Assembly (NCBI GenBank): GCA_019083985.1
Contig: JAHRCV010000001.1
Coordinates: forward strand, 1,550,001-1,614,000
Length of the DNA: 64,000 nt
Source: Rhizobiales bacterium TNE-4
GTDB taxonomy: Bacteria; Pseudomonadota; Alphaproteobacteria; Rhizobiales; Beijerinckiaceae
Direction of reading: 5' to 3'
A model generated the notes under the pieces. The model was not told where the DNA came from and did not search any database. It saw only the letters and a list, made by a program, of their open reading frames with translations. Made by a program: the position numbers and the translations under genes. Positions 35,229-44,829 of this stretch are shown here, piece after piece (the stretch's first letter is position 1; each line of letters begins with the position of its first letter).

Positions 35229-36205
35229 GCGGCCCGATCCTTTCCATCCACGACCTCAAGGTTGAATTCGGCACCCGCCAAGGTGTGGTCAAAGCCGTCG
35301 ATGGCGTCTCGCTTAATGTCTATCGCGGTGAAGTCCTCGGCCTTGTTGGCGAGTCAGGGTCCGGCAAGTCGGTCACCGGCCTCTCCATTCTGGGCCTCAT
35401 TGATCCTCCCGGCCGCATCGCGTCAGGATCGATCAAGCTCGAAGGGCAGGAACTAATTGGCCTGCCCGAGCATGAATTGCGTCGCCTGCGCGGCGAACGC
35501 ATGGCGATGATTTTTCAGGACCCGATGACGACGCTCAATCCGGTCTTGCGGATCGACACACAAATGATCGAGACGATCCGCGCGCACGAAAAAGTCAGCG
35601 AGAAAGCGGCGCGCAGCCGTGCGGAAGAAGCGTTGAAACGCGTCGGCATTCCTTCCCCCGCTGAACGTCTCCTCACCTATCCGCACCAATTGTCAGGCGG
35701 CATGCGCCAGCGCGTGGCTATCGCAATCGCACTCCTCATGAGCCCCGCGCTTCTCGTGGCGGATGAACCAACCACAGCACTCGATGTCACCATCCAATCG
35801 CAGATCATTGCTGAGGTGCAGCAATTATGTGCTGAGACAGGCACGGCGCTGATCTGGATCACGCATGATCTCGCCGTTGTGGCCGGGCTCGCCGACCGGA
35901 TCGCTGTGATGTATGCGGGCCGCATCGTCGAAGAAGGCGATGTCGACCCCGTACTCGACCATCCCCGCCACCCTTACACTTACGGTCTTTTGGGTTCGGC
36001 ACCCAGCAACAACAGGCGTGGTGAAAAGCTGGCCCAGATTCCCGGCATGACACCCTCGCTCGCCAATCTGCCGCCCGGCTGCGCGTTCGCGCCGCGCTGC
36101 GCCTTTGCCCAAGAGGATTGTCGTGTGGTTCCACCCGCTCTGACGCATGCGGGCAGCCGTGCATGGCGCTGCTTTCATCCCGTGCCAGACCGGGAGACCG
36201 TATGA
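35225..36205 (+). CDS. ABC transporter ATP-binding protein, DppD/OppD type
   Basis: 326 residues. Walker A GESGSGKS, Q-loop MIFQDPMTTLNPV, signature LSGGMRQR, Walker B LLVADEPTTALD, H-loop WITHDLAVV, C-terminal GCAFAPRC cysteine segment. Second copy of the DppD-type subunit in the window. Confidence 0.93.
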   Translation: MSGPILSIHDLKVEFGTRQGVVKAVDGVSLNVYRGEVLGLVGESGSGKSVTGLSILGLIDPPGRIASGSIKLEGQELIGLPEHELRRLRGERMAMIFQDPMTTLNPVLRIDTQMIETIRAHEKVSEKAARSRAEEALKRVGIPSPAERLLTYPHQLSGGMRQRVAIAIALLMSPALLVADEPTTALDVTIQSQIIAEVQQLCAETGTALIWITHDLAVVAGLADRIAVMYAGRIVEEGDVDPVLDHPRHPYTYGLLGSAPSNNRRGEKLAQIPGMTPSLANLPPGCAFAPRCAFAQEDCRVVPPALTHAGSRAWRCFHPVPDRETV

Positions 36206-37227
36206 TGCCTGCGCTCATTGAAATCGAGAACGTCTCCAAACGCTTTGTGAAGCGTGTCGACCTCGCGGGCAAAATCGCCAATGTCTTGGGCGCCAATAAT
36301 CGCGAGCAGATCGTACGGGCCGTTGACGATGTATCGCTCACGATCCGGCAGGGCGAAGTGCTTGGCCTTGTCGGGGAATCGGGGTGCGGCAAATCCACTT
36401 TGGGTCGCATGGTGGCTGGTATCATGCAGCCGAGCGCCGGGCGTATTCTCTATGAAGGCCGTGCGCGCGAAGATGGCAATGCGTCAGCGCAAGTAGCTGA
36501 TGCTCTGGCCGTACAGATGATCTTTCAAGACCCGATGGCATCGCTCAATCCGCGCATGCGGATCGAGGACATTATCGGCGAAGCGCCCGTGGTGCACGGC
36601 ATCGTCGATACAGCAGGCAAACGTGATTACGTCGCGGGCATGATGCGCAAGGTCGGTCTGGACCCAAGTGTAATGGGGCGTTTTCCGCACCAGTTTTCAG
36701 GTGGGCAACGCGCCCGCATCGGCATTGCGCGGGCGCTGGCCGTGCAACCGAAGGTCCTCGTCTGTGACGAAGCTGTGGCCGCGCTCGACGTATCGATCCA
36801 AGCACAGGTGCTCAACCTGTTCATGGATCTGCGCGCCGAGATGAACCTCACCTATCTGTTCGTGTCGCATGATCTGAGCGTCATCCGGCACATCGCTGAT
36901 CGTGTCGCGGTCATGTATCTCGGCCGGATTGTCGAGACGGCCGCTACGGACGCCTTGTTCGACGCACCGGCCCATCCCTATACACGCGCGCTGCTTGATG
37001 AGGTGCCGCGGATCGACATGCGCAAAAAGCGTTTCGCCTCACTGAAGGGCGAGGTGCCCTCACCGCTTCATCCGCCCTCAGGCTGCCATTTTCATCCGCG
37101 CTGCCCCCGTGCCGAGGCCATCTGCAAATCGACACGACCACCGCTTGTCGGCGTCGGCCCTGCCCATGAGGCTGCCTGCCTTTTTCCTCAGACAGGCGGC
37201 GCCTTGCCGGAGCCAATATCCCAATAA
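36202..37227 (+). CDS. ABC transporter ATP-binding protein, DppF/OppF type
   Basis: 341 residues from 36202, where ATG overlaps the DppD stop (ATGA); a second ATG follows immediately. Walker A GESGCGKST, signature FSGGQRARI, in which the usual GQRQR is GQRAR, Walker B VLVCDEAVAALD (Pro of DEP replaced by Ala), H-loop FVSHDLSV. The DEA for DEP change is unusual but the catalytic Glu is kept. The last 40 bases overlap the convergent M20 peptidase gene. Confidence 0.92.
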   Translation: MMPALIEIENVSKRFVKRVDLAGKIANVLGANNREQIVRAVDDVSLTIRQGEVLGLVGESGCGKSTLGRMVAGIMQPSAGRILYEGRAREDGNASAQVADALAVQMIFQDPMASLNPRMRIEDIIGEAPVVHGIVDTAGKRDYVAGMMRKVGLDPSVMGRFPHQFSGGQRARIGIARALAVQPKVLVCDEAVAALDVSIQAQVLNLFMDLRAEMNLTYLFVSHDLSVIRHIADRVAVMYLGRIVETAATDALFDAPAHPYTRALLDEVPRIDMRKKRFASLKGEVPSPLHPPSGCHFHPRCPRAEAICKSTRPPLVGVGPAHEAACLFPQTGGALPEPISQ

Positions 37228-38576
37228 AGCCCAGCCATGATGCCGAGCGCCTCGCGAAAAAGCTTCGATGGCACATGCTCGTTGGGCGCATGCTGCGAGC
37301 AACCGGGATAGGAATGCGGCACCCAGATCGTTTTCATGTGCAAAATGTCAGCGAAAATATCGTTCGGCAGTGAGCCACCGAGATTGGGCAAGATCGCCGG
37401 TTTCTTGCCGCTTGTTGTCTGCAGCGAAGTGTAGACAAAACGCACCCAATCATCATCGGGATCAAGCCGTGTCGCGTGGAAGACTTCGTCGCGTGCCTTT
37501 TCAATCTTCACCATCGAGAAGCCGTGACGATCAAGATGGCGCCGCAGCGCTGGCAGAATGTCGTCCACATCGATACCAACGACGAAGCGCAATTGGCACC
37601 GCGCCCATGCACTCGGTGGCACGGCGTTGACCGGCGTGTCAGGATTGCCGGCTTTCATCGCCAACACATCGAATGAACACCAGCCAAAGACTTGCTCGGC
37701 CGGTGTGAGCCCCGGCTCACCCCATGCGGGATCAATTACCGGACCATCGGCACCGCCATCGATTTCACAGCCTTCCAAAACGCGGCGCACATTATCCGGC
37801 AAATGTTTGGGAACCCATTCATGAATGCGGATCTGACCGGTCGGCGATGTAATCGACGCCAGCGCATGCGCGAGCTGAATGGCGGGGTCAGACAGGATGC
37901 CGCCCCAATTGCCGGAGTGATGGCCGCCTTCGCGTGCGTGGATCGATAGATCGAAAGTGATGCCACCGCGTGCGCCCAAAAACAGCGTCGGGCGTTCAGC
38001 GTTGAGTCGCGGACCGTCTGACGCGATCAGGATATCGGAGCGGAACAGATCAGCCCGTTCTTGGCATAATTCCTTGAGGCCGGGCGAGCCCATCTCCTCG
38101 CCCATTTCAATCAGATATTTTGCATTGAAGCCGAGCTTTCCCTGCGCCTTCAACACAGCCCGCAAAGCCGTGATATTGACGAGATGCTGGCCCTTATTGT
38201 CGACCACGCCGCGGCCATACCACGTACCGTTGCGGTCATTCAGACCCCAAGGCGTCAGCCCTTCTTTCCATTCGCGATCAAGCCCACGAATGACGTCGCC
38301 ATGGCCATAACCGAAAATCGTCGGCAGATGATCACCCTCATGCCGCTCGGCGAAGAGGAACGGGCCTTTCGCCATAGGATGATGCAGCACCGTGCATGCG
38401 AAGCCCATCTCTTCGAAGAGCGGCTTCATTTCGCGCGCGATGTATTCATCAAGAATGGGCGCGCGCTCCGGATTCTGGCTCTCGGTTGGCATCGCCACGA
38501 GGCGGCTTAGATGATCCTTGAACGCGCCGCTATCAAACTGACGATGGACATCGGCAATGATCTGTTCACGCGACAT
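37188..38576 (-). CDS. M20 family metallopeptidase (dipeptidase-like)
   Basis: 462 residues, the length of carnosinase/CNDP-type M20 enzymes. Zinc-site motifs: GYGHGDV, GRGVVDNKG, MGEEMGSPGL and the C-terminal His in CSQHAPNEH. These enzymes cleave dipeptides or N-acyl amino acids in the cytoplasm and fit a role in processing compounds imported by the adjacent ABC transporter. Converges on the ATPase gene with a 40-base overlap. Confidence 0.87.
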   Translation of the reverse strand: MSREQIIADVHRQFDSGAFKDHLSRLVAMPTESQNPERAPILDEYIAREMKPLFEEMGFACTVLHHPMAKGPFLFAERHEGDHLPTIFGYGHGDVIRGLDREWKEGLTPWGLNDRNGTWYGRGVVDNKGQHLVNITALRAVLKAQGKLGFNAKYLIEMGEEMGSPGLKELCQERADLFRSDILIASDGPRLNAERPTLFLGARGGITFDLSIHAREGGHHSGNWGGILSDPAIQLAHALASITSPTGQIRIHEWVPKHLPDNVRRVLEGCEIDGGADGPVIDPAWGEPGLTPAEQVFGWCSFDVLAMKAGNPDTPVNAVPPSAWARCQLRFVVGIDVDDILPALRRHLDRHGFSMVKIEKARDEVFHATRLDPDDDWVRFVYTSLQTTSGKKPAILPNLGGSLPNDIFADILHMKTIWVPHSYPGCSQHAPNEHVPSKLFREALGIMAGLYWDIGSGKAPPV

Positions 38577-38612
38577 GAAAATTCTCCCCAGCGTCGCCCT
38601 CGACGTTTTTCT

Positions 38613-40331
38613 TCATTTCTGGCTTGAATTGGCAAACACGTTCGGCTTAGCGAGGAAATCAAAATCGCATCCTTCCGGCGCTTGCAACACGCTGTGACGA
38701 TAAAGCGCCTTATAGCCGCGCGACGGTGCCGGCGGCGGCTGGTGATCGGCAAGACGCCTGTTGATCTCAGCTTCCTCTACCAGAAGGTCGATCCGTTTAT
38801 CGGCAACCGAGAGACGGATGCGGTCGCCATTGCGTACGGCGGCAAGCGGGCCGCCAATGGCTGCTTCTGGCGCAATGTGCAGAACGATCGTGCCGAACGC
38901 AGTGCCTGACATACGCGCATCCGAAATACGAACCATATCCTTTACGCCCGCTTGCGCGAGTTTTTTGGGGATAGGCAGATAACCCGCCTCCGGCATACCG
39001 GCCGCATGCGGTCCTGCATTTTGCAGAACGAGAATATCGTTCGGTGTGACATCGAGATTGGGATCATCGATCCGCGCGGCGAGATCGGCGAGGCCATTGA
39101 ACACGACAGCGCGTCCTTCGGTTTCGAAGAGTGATGGCGTTGCTGCCGCGCGCTTGAAGACGGCCCCGTCAGGCGCGAGATTCCCTGTCAGCGCAATTAA
39201 TCCGCCCACCGGAGAGATAGGATTGTCAAACGCACGGATGAAAGTGCGATCCACCCATTCGAGCGGCTCGGCCAAACGCTCATCCAGCGTGCGGCCTTCA
39301 ACATCGATCGTGTCGAGGTGAAGCAAGGGCTTGAGTTCGCGCAACAAGGCCCCCATGCCACCGGCAGCATGGAAATCTTCCATATAACCGTCGCCGACCG
39401 GCTTGAGATCGACGAGCACAGGTGTCTCATCCGAGAGTTGGTTGAAACGCGCGAGCGGAATTCGGATCCCGAGCCGCCCGGCAATCGCGGTGAGATGCAC
39501 AAGCGCATTGGTTGATCCGCTTACCGCCAACAAAACGCGTAGCGCATTCTCAACCGATTTTTCGGTGATGATGGCACTCGGCTTGATCCGACTTTGAATG
39601 AGTTGAACCGCAGCACGGCCTGTTTCTTCCGCCGCCACGAGACGGTCGGAATGCACCGCCGGGATGGCAGCCGTGCCCGGCAGCGACATGCCAAGCGCTT
39701 CGGTGATGCAGGCCATGGTGGAAGCGGTACCCATCACCGCACATGTCCCAGCAGTGACTGCAAGGCGCCCTTCAACGGTTTTGATTTCCGCCTCATCGAC
39801 CGTACCGGCGCGATACTTCGCCCAGAAGCCACGGCAATCCGTGCATGCGCCCAGTCTTTGCCCTTTATGACGCCCCGTCGACATCGGGCCGGTGACAAGT
39901 TGAATGGCAGGAAGACCCGCAGACGCTGCGCCCATCAATTGCGCTGGCACAGTCTTGTCACAACCGCCGATCAGCACCACCGCATCCATCGGCTGCGCGC
40001 CGATCATTTCCTCCGTGTCCATCGCCATTAGGTTGCGGTACATCATGCTGGTCGGATTGAGGAACACTTCGCCAAGCGACACGGTGGGGAAAGGCAGTGG
40101 CAAAGCGCCCGCAGCAAGCACACCGCGCGAAACGGCGTCCACGAGATCCGGCATCGCCCGATGACAATTGTTGAAACCCGAAGGCGTCATCGCGATGCCG
40201 ACCACCGGCTTGTTCAACAATGTACGCGAAAGGCCCATTGAGCGCGCAAAGGAGCGGCGCAGAAACCGCGCGAAATCCTTGTCGCCATAATTGGTGAGGC
40301 CATTATCGAGGCCATGAGGTGCGTCGGCCAT
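38613..40331 (-). CDS. IlvD/Edd family dehydratase, sugar-acid (arabonate/xylonate) type
   Basis: 572 residues. The three cysteines expected to hold the [2Fe-2S] cluster are Cys56 (NNCHRAM), Cys124 (GGCDKT) and Cys197 (GTCAVMGTASTM), matching in spacing the sugar-acid branch (arabonate dehydratase) rather than branched-chain IlvD. The GPMSTGRHKG segment is also typical of that branch. It would convert an aldonate to a 2-keto-3-deoxy acid. Lies 36 bases upstream of the M20 peptidase on the same strand and could share its transcript. Confidence 0.88.
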   Translation of the reverse strand: MADAPHGLDNGLTNYGDKDFARFLRRSFARSMGLSRTLLNKPVVGIAMTPSGFNNCHRAMPDLVDAVSRGVLAAGALPLPFPTVSLGEVFLNPTSMMYRNLMAMDTEEMIGAQPMDAVVLIGGCDKTVPAQLMGAASAGLPAIQLVTGPMSTGRHKGQRLGACTDCRGFWAKYRAGTVDEAEIKTVEGRLAVTAGTCAVMGTASTMACITEALGMSLPGTAAIPAVHSDRLVAAEETGRAAVQLIQSRIKPSAIITEKSVENALRVLLAVSGSTNALVHLTAIAGRLGIRIPLARFNQLSDETPVLVDLKPVGDGYMEDFHAAGGMGALLRELKPLLHLDTIDVEGRTLDERLAEPLEWVDRTFIRAFDNPISPVGGLIALTGNLAPDGAVFKRAAATPSLFETEGRAVVFNGLADLAARIDDPNLDVTPNDILVLQNAGPHAAGMPEAGYLPIPKKLAQAGVKDMVRISDARMSGTAFGTIVLHIAPEAAIGGPLAAVRNGDRIRLSVADKRIDLLVEEAEINRRLADHQPPPAPSRGYKALYRHSVLQAPEGCDFDFLAKPNVFANSSQK

Positions 40332-40517
40332 CCGGTTTCATCTCTGCTTCAAAAAGATTCTGGAGACGGAGTGTGTCAGGCGTGGCTGCAGACGCAAGCA
40401 CCCAACCGCGCGACCCTCCCATCCCATTCTGTCAGATCATTCACCCCATGAAACACCACGAATGGCGCACTTGCTCACCACATCGCCGCTCCCTAGGCTG
40501 GCCCGATTGGATACCTG

Positions 40518-42029
40518 ATGGCGTATGGGGGCCCCGTGACTGAACCTTGTGATCTTTCGGCGCGGGAAGCCCGGTTCCTTATCGGCACCAAGCGTCTCTC
40601 CGCCCGCGAATTGGTTGAAAGCTGCATCAAGCGGATCGAGACTGTTGACCCCGCGTTGAATGCCATGGTGGCGCGGGATTTCGAGGGCGCCCGCAAAGCC
40701 GCGGCCGCAGCCGACGCAACCACCCAGCGCGGCGATGCCTTGGGCCCGCTGCACGGGCTTCCCGTCGGCGTCAAAGACCTCGAAAACGTCGCAGGAATGC
40801 GCACCACCTATGGCAGCCAGCTCTTTGCTGACCACGTGCCGGATCAGGATCAGGCCATCGTCGCCTCCGTCCGGCGCGCCGGGGCGATCATCCTGGGCAA
40901 AACCAACACGCCGGAATGGGGCGCAGGCGCGAACACACGAAACGCCGTCTATGGCGCGACTGGCAATCCGTTCGACCCGTCGAAATCGGCGGCCGGCTCT
41001 TCCGGCGGCTCGGGTGTGGCGCTGGCGACCGGCATGGTCCCGCTCGCCACCGGGTCTGACACGGGCGGCTCGCTCCGCAACCCAGCCGCCTTCAATGGCA
41101 TTGTCGGCTTCCGCCCGACGCCCGGCCTCGTCCCCTCCGATAAGCGCCCGCTAGGTTGGAACCCGTTGAGCGTGCTCGGCCCCATGGCGCGCAACGTGCC
41201 AGATCTCTGCCTCTTGCTATCGACGATGGTATCCGACGATGCCTGCGATCCGCTGGCCACCACCATCCATGGCAAGACCGTGCGCAACGCGGCAGATTTC
41301 GCGCAGCCAGCACCGTGCGATCTGGCCTCGCTGAAAGTGGCGATGACGCCAGATTTCGGGTTCGCACCAACCGAGAAACATATTCGCGCCGTCTTTGCGC
41401 GCGTGTGTAAAACGATCGCGCCCTTGTTTGCGACAGCGGACGAAACGTCGCCTGACTGCCGCGGTACGGACGAAGCCTTCGAAATCTTGCGCGCGGTCTC
41501 CTTCCTCGCCTCTTTCCATGATCGCGTCCGCGATACGCCGGACAAGGTCGGCCCCAATGTTCGCGCAAATGTCGAAGAAGGTTTGCGTTACGCGGCGCTC
41601 GACATCACACGCGCGTTGAAGCAGCAAACCATCCTTTACAATAATTGGCAGAGCTTCTTCCGGCATTATGACGTGATCGTCTCCCCCGCCGTGACGCTGA
41701 GCCCACGCCCATGGACAGAATTGTTCCCCGCGGCAATCGATGGCGAAAAAACACGCACCTATTTCCATTGGCTAGCGCTCGCTTACGCTGTCACGATTGT
41801 CGGCCATCCAGCGATTTCCATTCCCGTCGGCCTTGACGACCTTGGTATGCCCTTCGGCCTGCAGATTGTGGGCCCACGCGGCGGGGATGCGAAAGTCTTG
41901 GCGGTTGCCGCTGCGCTTGAGGAAGCGCTGGCCAGCAATCCCCAGACGGCCCGCCCTCTTCCTGATCTACAACGCCTGGCATCCGCCGCACCCATTGCGA
42001 CGCAGCCAGGCTTCATGGGTTTTGATTGA
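40518..42029 (+). CDS. Amidase signature family amidase
   Basis: 503 residues. The Ser-cisSer-Lys triad is complete: Lys86 (GVKD), Ser161 (AGSSGGS) and nucleophile Ser185 (DTGGSLRNPA). The enzyme hydrolyses aryl, alkyl or peptide amides to acid and ammonia; exact substrate unknown. A GTG at 40536 with GGGGG before it is an alternative start. It is followed by a solute-binding protein gene 23 bases after its stop, suggesting that the amide is imported. The 186 bases upstream hold no gene. Confidence 0.9.
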   Translation: MAYGGPVTEPCDLSAREARFLIGTKRLSARELVESCIKRIETVDPALNAMVARDFEGARKAAAAADATTQRGDALGPLHGLPVGVKDLENVAGMRTTYGSQLFADHVPDQDQAIVASVRRAGAIILGKTNTPEWGAGANTRNAVYGATGNPFDPSKSAAGSSGGSGVALATGMVPLATGSDTGGSLRNPAAFNGIVGFRPTPGLVPSDKRPLGWNPLSVLGPMARNVPDLCLLLSTMVSDDACDPLATTIHGKTVRNAADFAQPAPCDLASLKVAMTPDFGFAPTEKHIRAVFARVCKTIAPLFATADETSPDCRGTDEAFEILRAVSFLASFHDRVRDTPDKVGPNVRANVEEGLRYAALDITRALKQQTILYNNWQSFFRHYDVIVSPAVTLSPRPWTELFPAAIDGEKTRTYFHWLALAYAVTIVGHPAISIPVGLDDLGMPFGLQIVGPRGGDAKVLAVAAALEEALASNPQTARPLPDLQRLASAAPIATQPGFMGFD

Positions 42030-42052
42030 AAACAAAAAGCGAGGACCAGCGA

Positions 42053-43630
42053 ATGAAGATCCACCGCCGTCACTTTTTGCAGGGAACGGCAGCCTCGCTG
42101 CTCGCGACCCCAGCCTTGGCTCAAGATTGGCGCGCCAGAACGATGCGCTTCATTCCGCAAGCCAATCTCACTGCGCTCGATCCAATCTGGACGACAGCCA
42201 CCGTGACGAACAATCACGGCTATTACGTTTATGACACGCTGTACGCTGCCGATATGGACTTTCGGCAGAAGCCACAAATGGCGGAAGGCCATGAAATCCT
42301 TGATGGGGGCAAGCGCTGGCGCTTTCGCCTGCGCGAAGGCCTCAAATTCCATGATGGCACGCCCGTTCGTTCGATCGATTGCATCACCAGCGTGAAGCGC
42401 TGGGCCCAGCGCGATCCATTCGGACAATTGGTCGCCAAAATTGCGGATTCTTGGGACGTCATCGACGATCGCAATTTTGAAATTCGCTTCAACCGGCCCT
42501 TCGGCTTGCTGCTCGAAGCCCTGGGCAAAACTGATACACCGGCCTTCATCATGCCCGAGCGTCTCGCGCTCACCGATCCGATGAAGCAAGTGACGGAAGT
42601 GGTGGGGTCGGGTCCCTACCGTTTTATCGCGAGCGAATATAATTCCGGCAGCCGGGTCGTTTACGAAAAATTCGATGCCTATGTGCCTCGTGCCGAGGCA
42701 CCAAGCCGCGGTGCCGGTGGCAAAGTGGCGTATTTTCCCCGCATCGAATGGCACATCATGCCTGACCCTGCGACCGCCTCGAACGCACTTATTCGTGGCG
42801 AAATGGATTGGTATGAGCGCCCGCCATCAGATCTCCGTCCCTTGCTGGCACAAAGCAAGGATGTCGTGAACGAAGTCACCGATGCATCCGGGCGCCTCGC
42901 CATTATGCGCATGAACTGTCTGCAAGCGCCTTTCAACAATGAGAAGATACGCCAAGCCGTGCGTCTCGTTGTCATGCAGGAAGATTACATGCGGGCGACA
43001 CAGGGCGATGACAAAACGCTCTGGCGGACATGCCGCAATTTGTGGCCCTACGGCACCACCTATTATGACGGCGAGAAAACCGATCTGATGCCGCAAAATC
43101 TCGCGCAAGCGAAAGCGGCGCTACAGGCCTCTGGCTATGCCAATGAGAGGGTCGTCATCATCAACCCAACCGATTTCCCGGATATCGGACCACTTGGTCA
43201 GGTGAGCGCCGATCTTCTGCGCAAGATGGGCATGAATGTTGATTTGGCCGAATCCGATTGGGGTACAGTCATTCAACGTCGCGGCAGCCGCGAGCCGGTG
43301 GACAAAGGTGGGTGGAGCATCTTCCATACAACAGGGCCAGCGGCTGGCTGGGCCAATCCTGCCACGTCACTCCTTGTCCGTGGCCAAGGCGCGAAAGGTT
43401 GGAATGGCTGGTGGACGAGCGAACGCGCCGAAGAACTCGCCAATGAATGGCTGTTCGCCACCGATGAGCCGACGCAGAAAAAGGCGGCCTCTGAATTGGG
43501 CCGGATTGCTTTGGAAGGCGTCGCTACTGTGCCGCTCGGTCAGTTCACATTGAAGACGAGCTATCGCCGTTCGCTGACCGGCATGCTTCCTGGATCAGCG
43601 CCCTACCCTTGGGGCATCAAGCGCGTCTGA
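42053..43630 (+). CDS. ABC transporter solute-binding protein, family 5, Tat-type signal
   Basis: 525 residues from ATG 42053 (GAGGA upstream). The N terminus carries RRHFLQGTAA, a twin-arginine type signal, with cleavage after ALA, unlike the Sec signals of the two other binding proteins. FRLREGLKFHDGTPVRSIDC and GSGPYRF mark the family. No permease genes follow; a terminator comes directly after, so it may use one of the neighbouring Dpp-type permeases. Forms a unit with the amidase. Confidence 0.9.
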   Translation: MKIHRRHFLQGTAASLLATPALAQDWRARTMRFIPQANLTALDPIWTTATVTNNHGYYVYDTLYAADMDFRQKPQMAEGHEILDGGKRWRFRLREGLKFHDGTPVRSIDCITSVKRWAQRDPFGQLVAKIADSWDVIDDRNFEIRFNRPFGLLLEALGKTDTPAFIMPERLALTDPMKQVTEVVGSGPYRFIASEYNSGSRVVYEKFDAYVPRAEAPSRGAGGKVAYFPRIEWHIMPDPATASNALIRGEMDWYERPPSDLRPLLAQSKDVVNEVTDASGRLAIMRMNCLQAPFNNEKIRQAVRLVVMQEDYMRATQGDDKTLWRTCRNLWPYGTTYYDGEKTDLMPQNLAQAKAALQASGYANERVVIINPTDFPDIGPLGQVSADLLRKMGMNVDLAESDWGTVIQRRGSREPVDKGGWSIFHTTGPAAGWANPATSLLVRGQGAKGWNGWWTSERAEELANEWLFATDEPTQKKAASELGRIALEGVATVPLGQFTLKTSYRRSLTGMLPGSAPYPWGIKRV

Positions 43631-43644
43631 CGCGAGGCTCAAAG

Positions 43645-43673
43645 AAAAAGGCGGCCCGCAGGCCGCCTTTTTT
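43645..43673. terminator. Bidirectional intrinsic terminator
   Basis: AAAAAGGCGGCC (43645-43656), CGCA, GGCCGCCTTTTTT (43661-43673). T tracts on both strands serve the solute-binding gene on the left and the NYN-domain gene on the right, which converge here. Confidence 0.92.
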
Positions 43674-43685
43674 ATTTGTCGTCGC

Positions 43686-44264
43686 TTATTCGAGATCCAT
43701 TTTCGTTTCGCTGCGCTTGCGAATGCGTTCAGCGCGCACTTCCGGATCGCGCCCAATTTTTGGGATCAACTGCGTCAGATCGACAAATTCGTCGCATTGG
43801 CGACGGAGTTCATCAGCAATCATGGGCGGCTTGGTTGCTAAGGTCGAAACAACCGAAACGCGCACGCCCTTCCGCTGCATCGCTTCGACGACGCGCGTAA
43901 AGTCGCCATCGCCCGAGAAGATCACGGCATGATCGACGAAGGGTGCCAATTCCATGGCATCGATCGCGAGCTCAATGTCCATGTTGCCCTTGATCTTGCG
44001 ACGTCCCGTATCGTCAACATAGCTCTTGGCATTTTTGGTAACGACCGAGAAGCCATTGTAGTCGAGCCAATCGAGCAGAGGACGGATGGAGGAATACTCT
44101 TCATCCTCGACAATCGCGGTGTAATAGAACACGCGGATTAAGCGGCCCCAGCTTTTGATTTCTGCCAGCAATTTACGGTAATCGATATCAAATTCCAGCG
44201 TACGTGTCGCTGCATATAGATTGGCACCATCGATAAACACGGCAACGCGTTCTGACGAACTCAT
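43686..44264 (-). CDS. NYN domain protein (LabA/DUF88-like)
   Basis: 192 residues. The PIN-like NYN fold is recognised from FIDGANLY at the N terminus, KGNMDIELAIDAM in the middle and FSGDGDFTRVV, which together bring conserved acidic residues for a metal-dependent ribonuclease site. The family includes LabA-like and limkain-type proteins and is thought to act on RNA. The C-terminal tail is basic. The 241 bases upstream (44265-44505) hold no recognisable gene. Confidence 0.87.
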   Translation of the reverse strand: MSSSERVAVFIDGANLYAATRTLEFDIDYRKLLAEIKSWGRLIRVFYYTAIVEDEEYSSIRPLLDWLDYNGFSVVTKNAKSYVDDTGRRKIKGNMDIELAIDAMELAPFVDHAVIFSGDGDFTRVVEAMQRKGVRVSVVSTLATKPPMIADELRRQCDEFVDLTQLIPKIGRDPEVRAERIRKRSETKMDLE

Positions 44265-44505
44265 TCAACAAACTCCACAACCCAATGGGGGAACCGATTC
44301 ACAGGTCGGACCTAAATACAGCTTTTGTCTAATTCGTGAACCGCAAAAGATGAAGGTCAGCCCCGCAACACAGCAACAAACTGATCTCAGAACGGAGCAA
44401 AAGTCGATTCCCGTTAGCCCATTTTGGGTGATGTCGTAACGAAATGAAGCGCGGATCCTGCCTAAAAATCAGAAGACCTATGCATTTTGTTCGCGCCTTG
44501 AAGCG

Positions 44506-44829
44506 CTAGCGGCCTTTCCATTGCGGCCGCCGCTTCTCGAAGAAAGCCTGCATGCCCTGACGGAAATCCGCGCTCATATAACAGGTTACGATCAAATCCC
44601 GATCGTCGGGACTTGCCCCTTCAGTCCCCAAACGCAACAGCGCTTTCTTGCAGGTCAACATCTTCGAGGGCGAGCGTTCCTTGATTTGTGCCGCCAAGAC
44701 CAAGCTCTACGCCATCAACGCATCGACATCAGTCACCACCCCGTTCACACCCCCAATCGCTCGCGCTTCCACGGCGTCAATCAATCGTACGCGGTCGGTT
44801 GAGGTGATAAATTCTTTCCGCAAGCAAAT
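44506..44829 (-). pseudogene. Decayed enoyl-CoA hydratase/isomerase, C-terminal remnant
   Basis: Read on the minus strand, the frame gives DAVEARAIGGVNGVV, then an in-frame TAG, then LAAQIKERSPSKM and finally FRQGMQAFFEKRRPQWKGR before the stop. This is the C-terminal third of the crotonase family (family members end in ADFREGVxAFLEKRxPxWxG). The N-terminal two thirds are missing: the remnant begins directly after the stop of the RraA-like gene. The in-frame stop and truncation make it a pseudogene. Confidence 0.8.

Noticed and set aside
20283-37227. Possible composite transposon, because two similar Dpp sets flank other genes
   Set aside because: No transposase, no terminal inverted repeats and no direct repeats were seen; similarity is explained by gene-family relationship.
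41783-42754. 323-codon frame on the minus strand
   Set aside because: Antisense across the amidase and binding-protein genes, which are clearly real.
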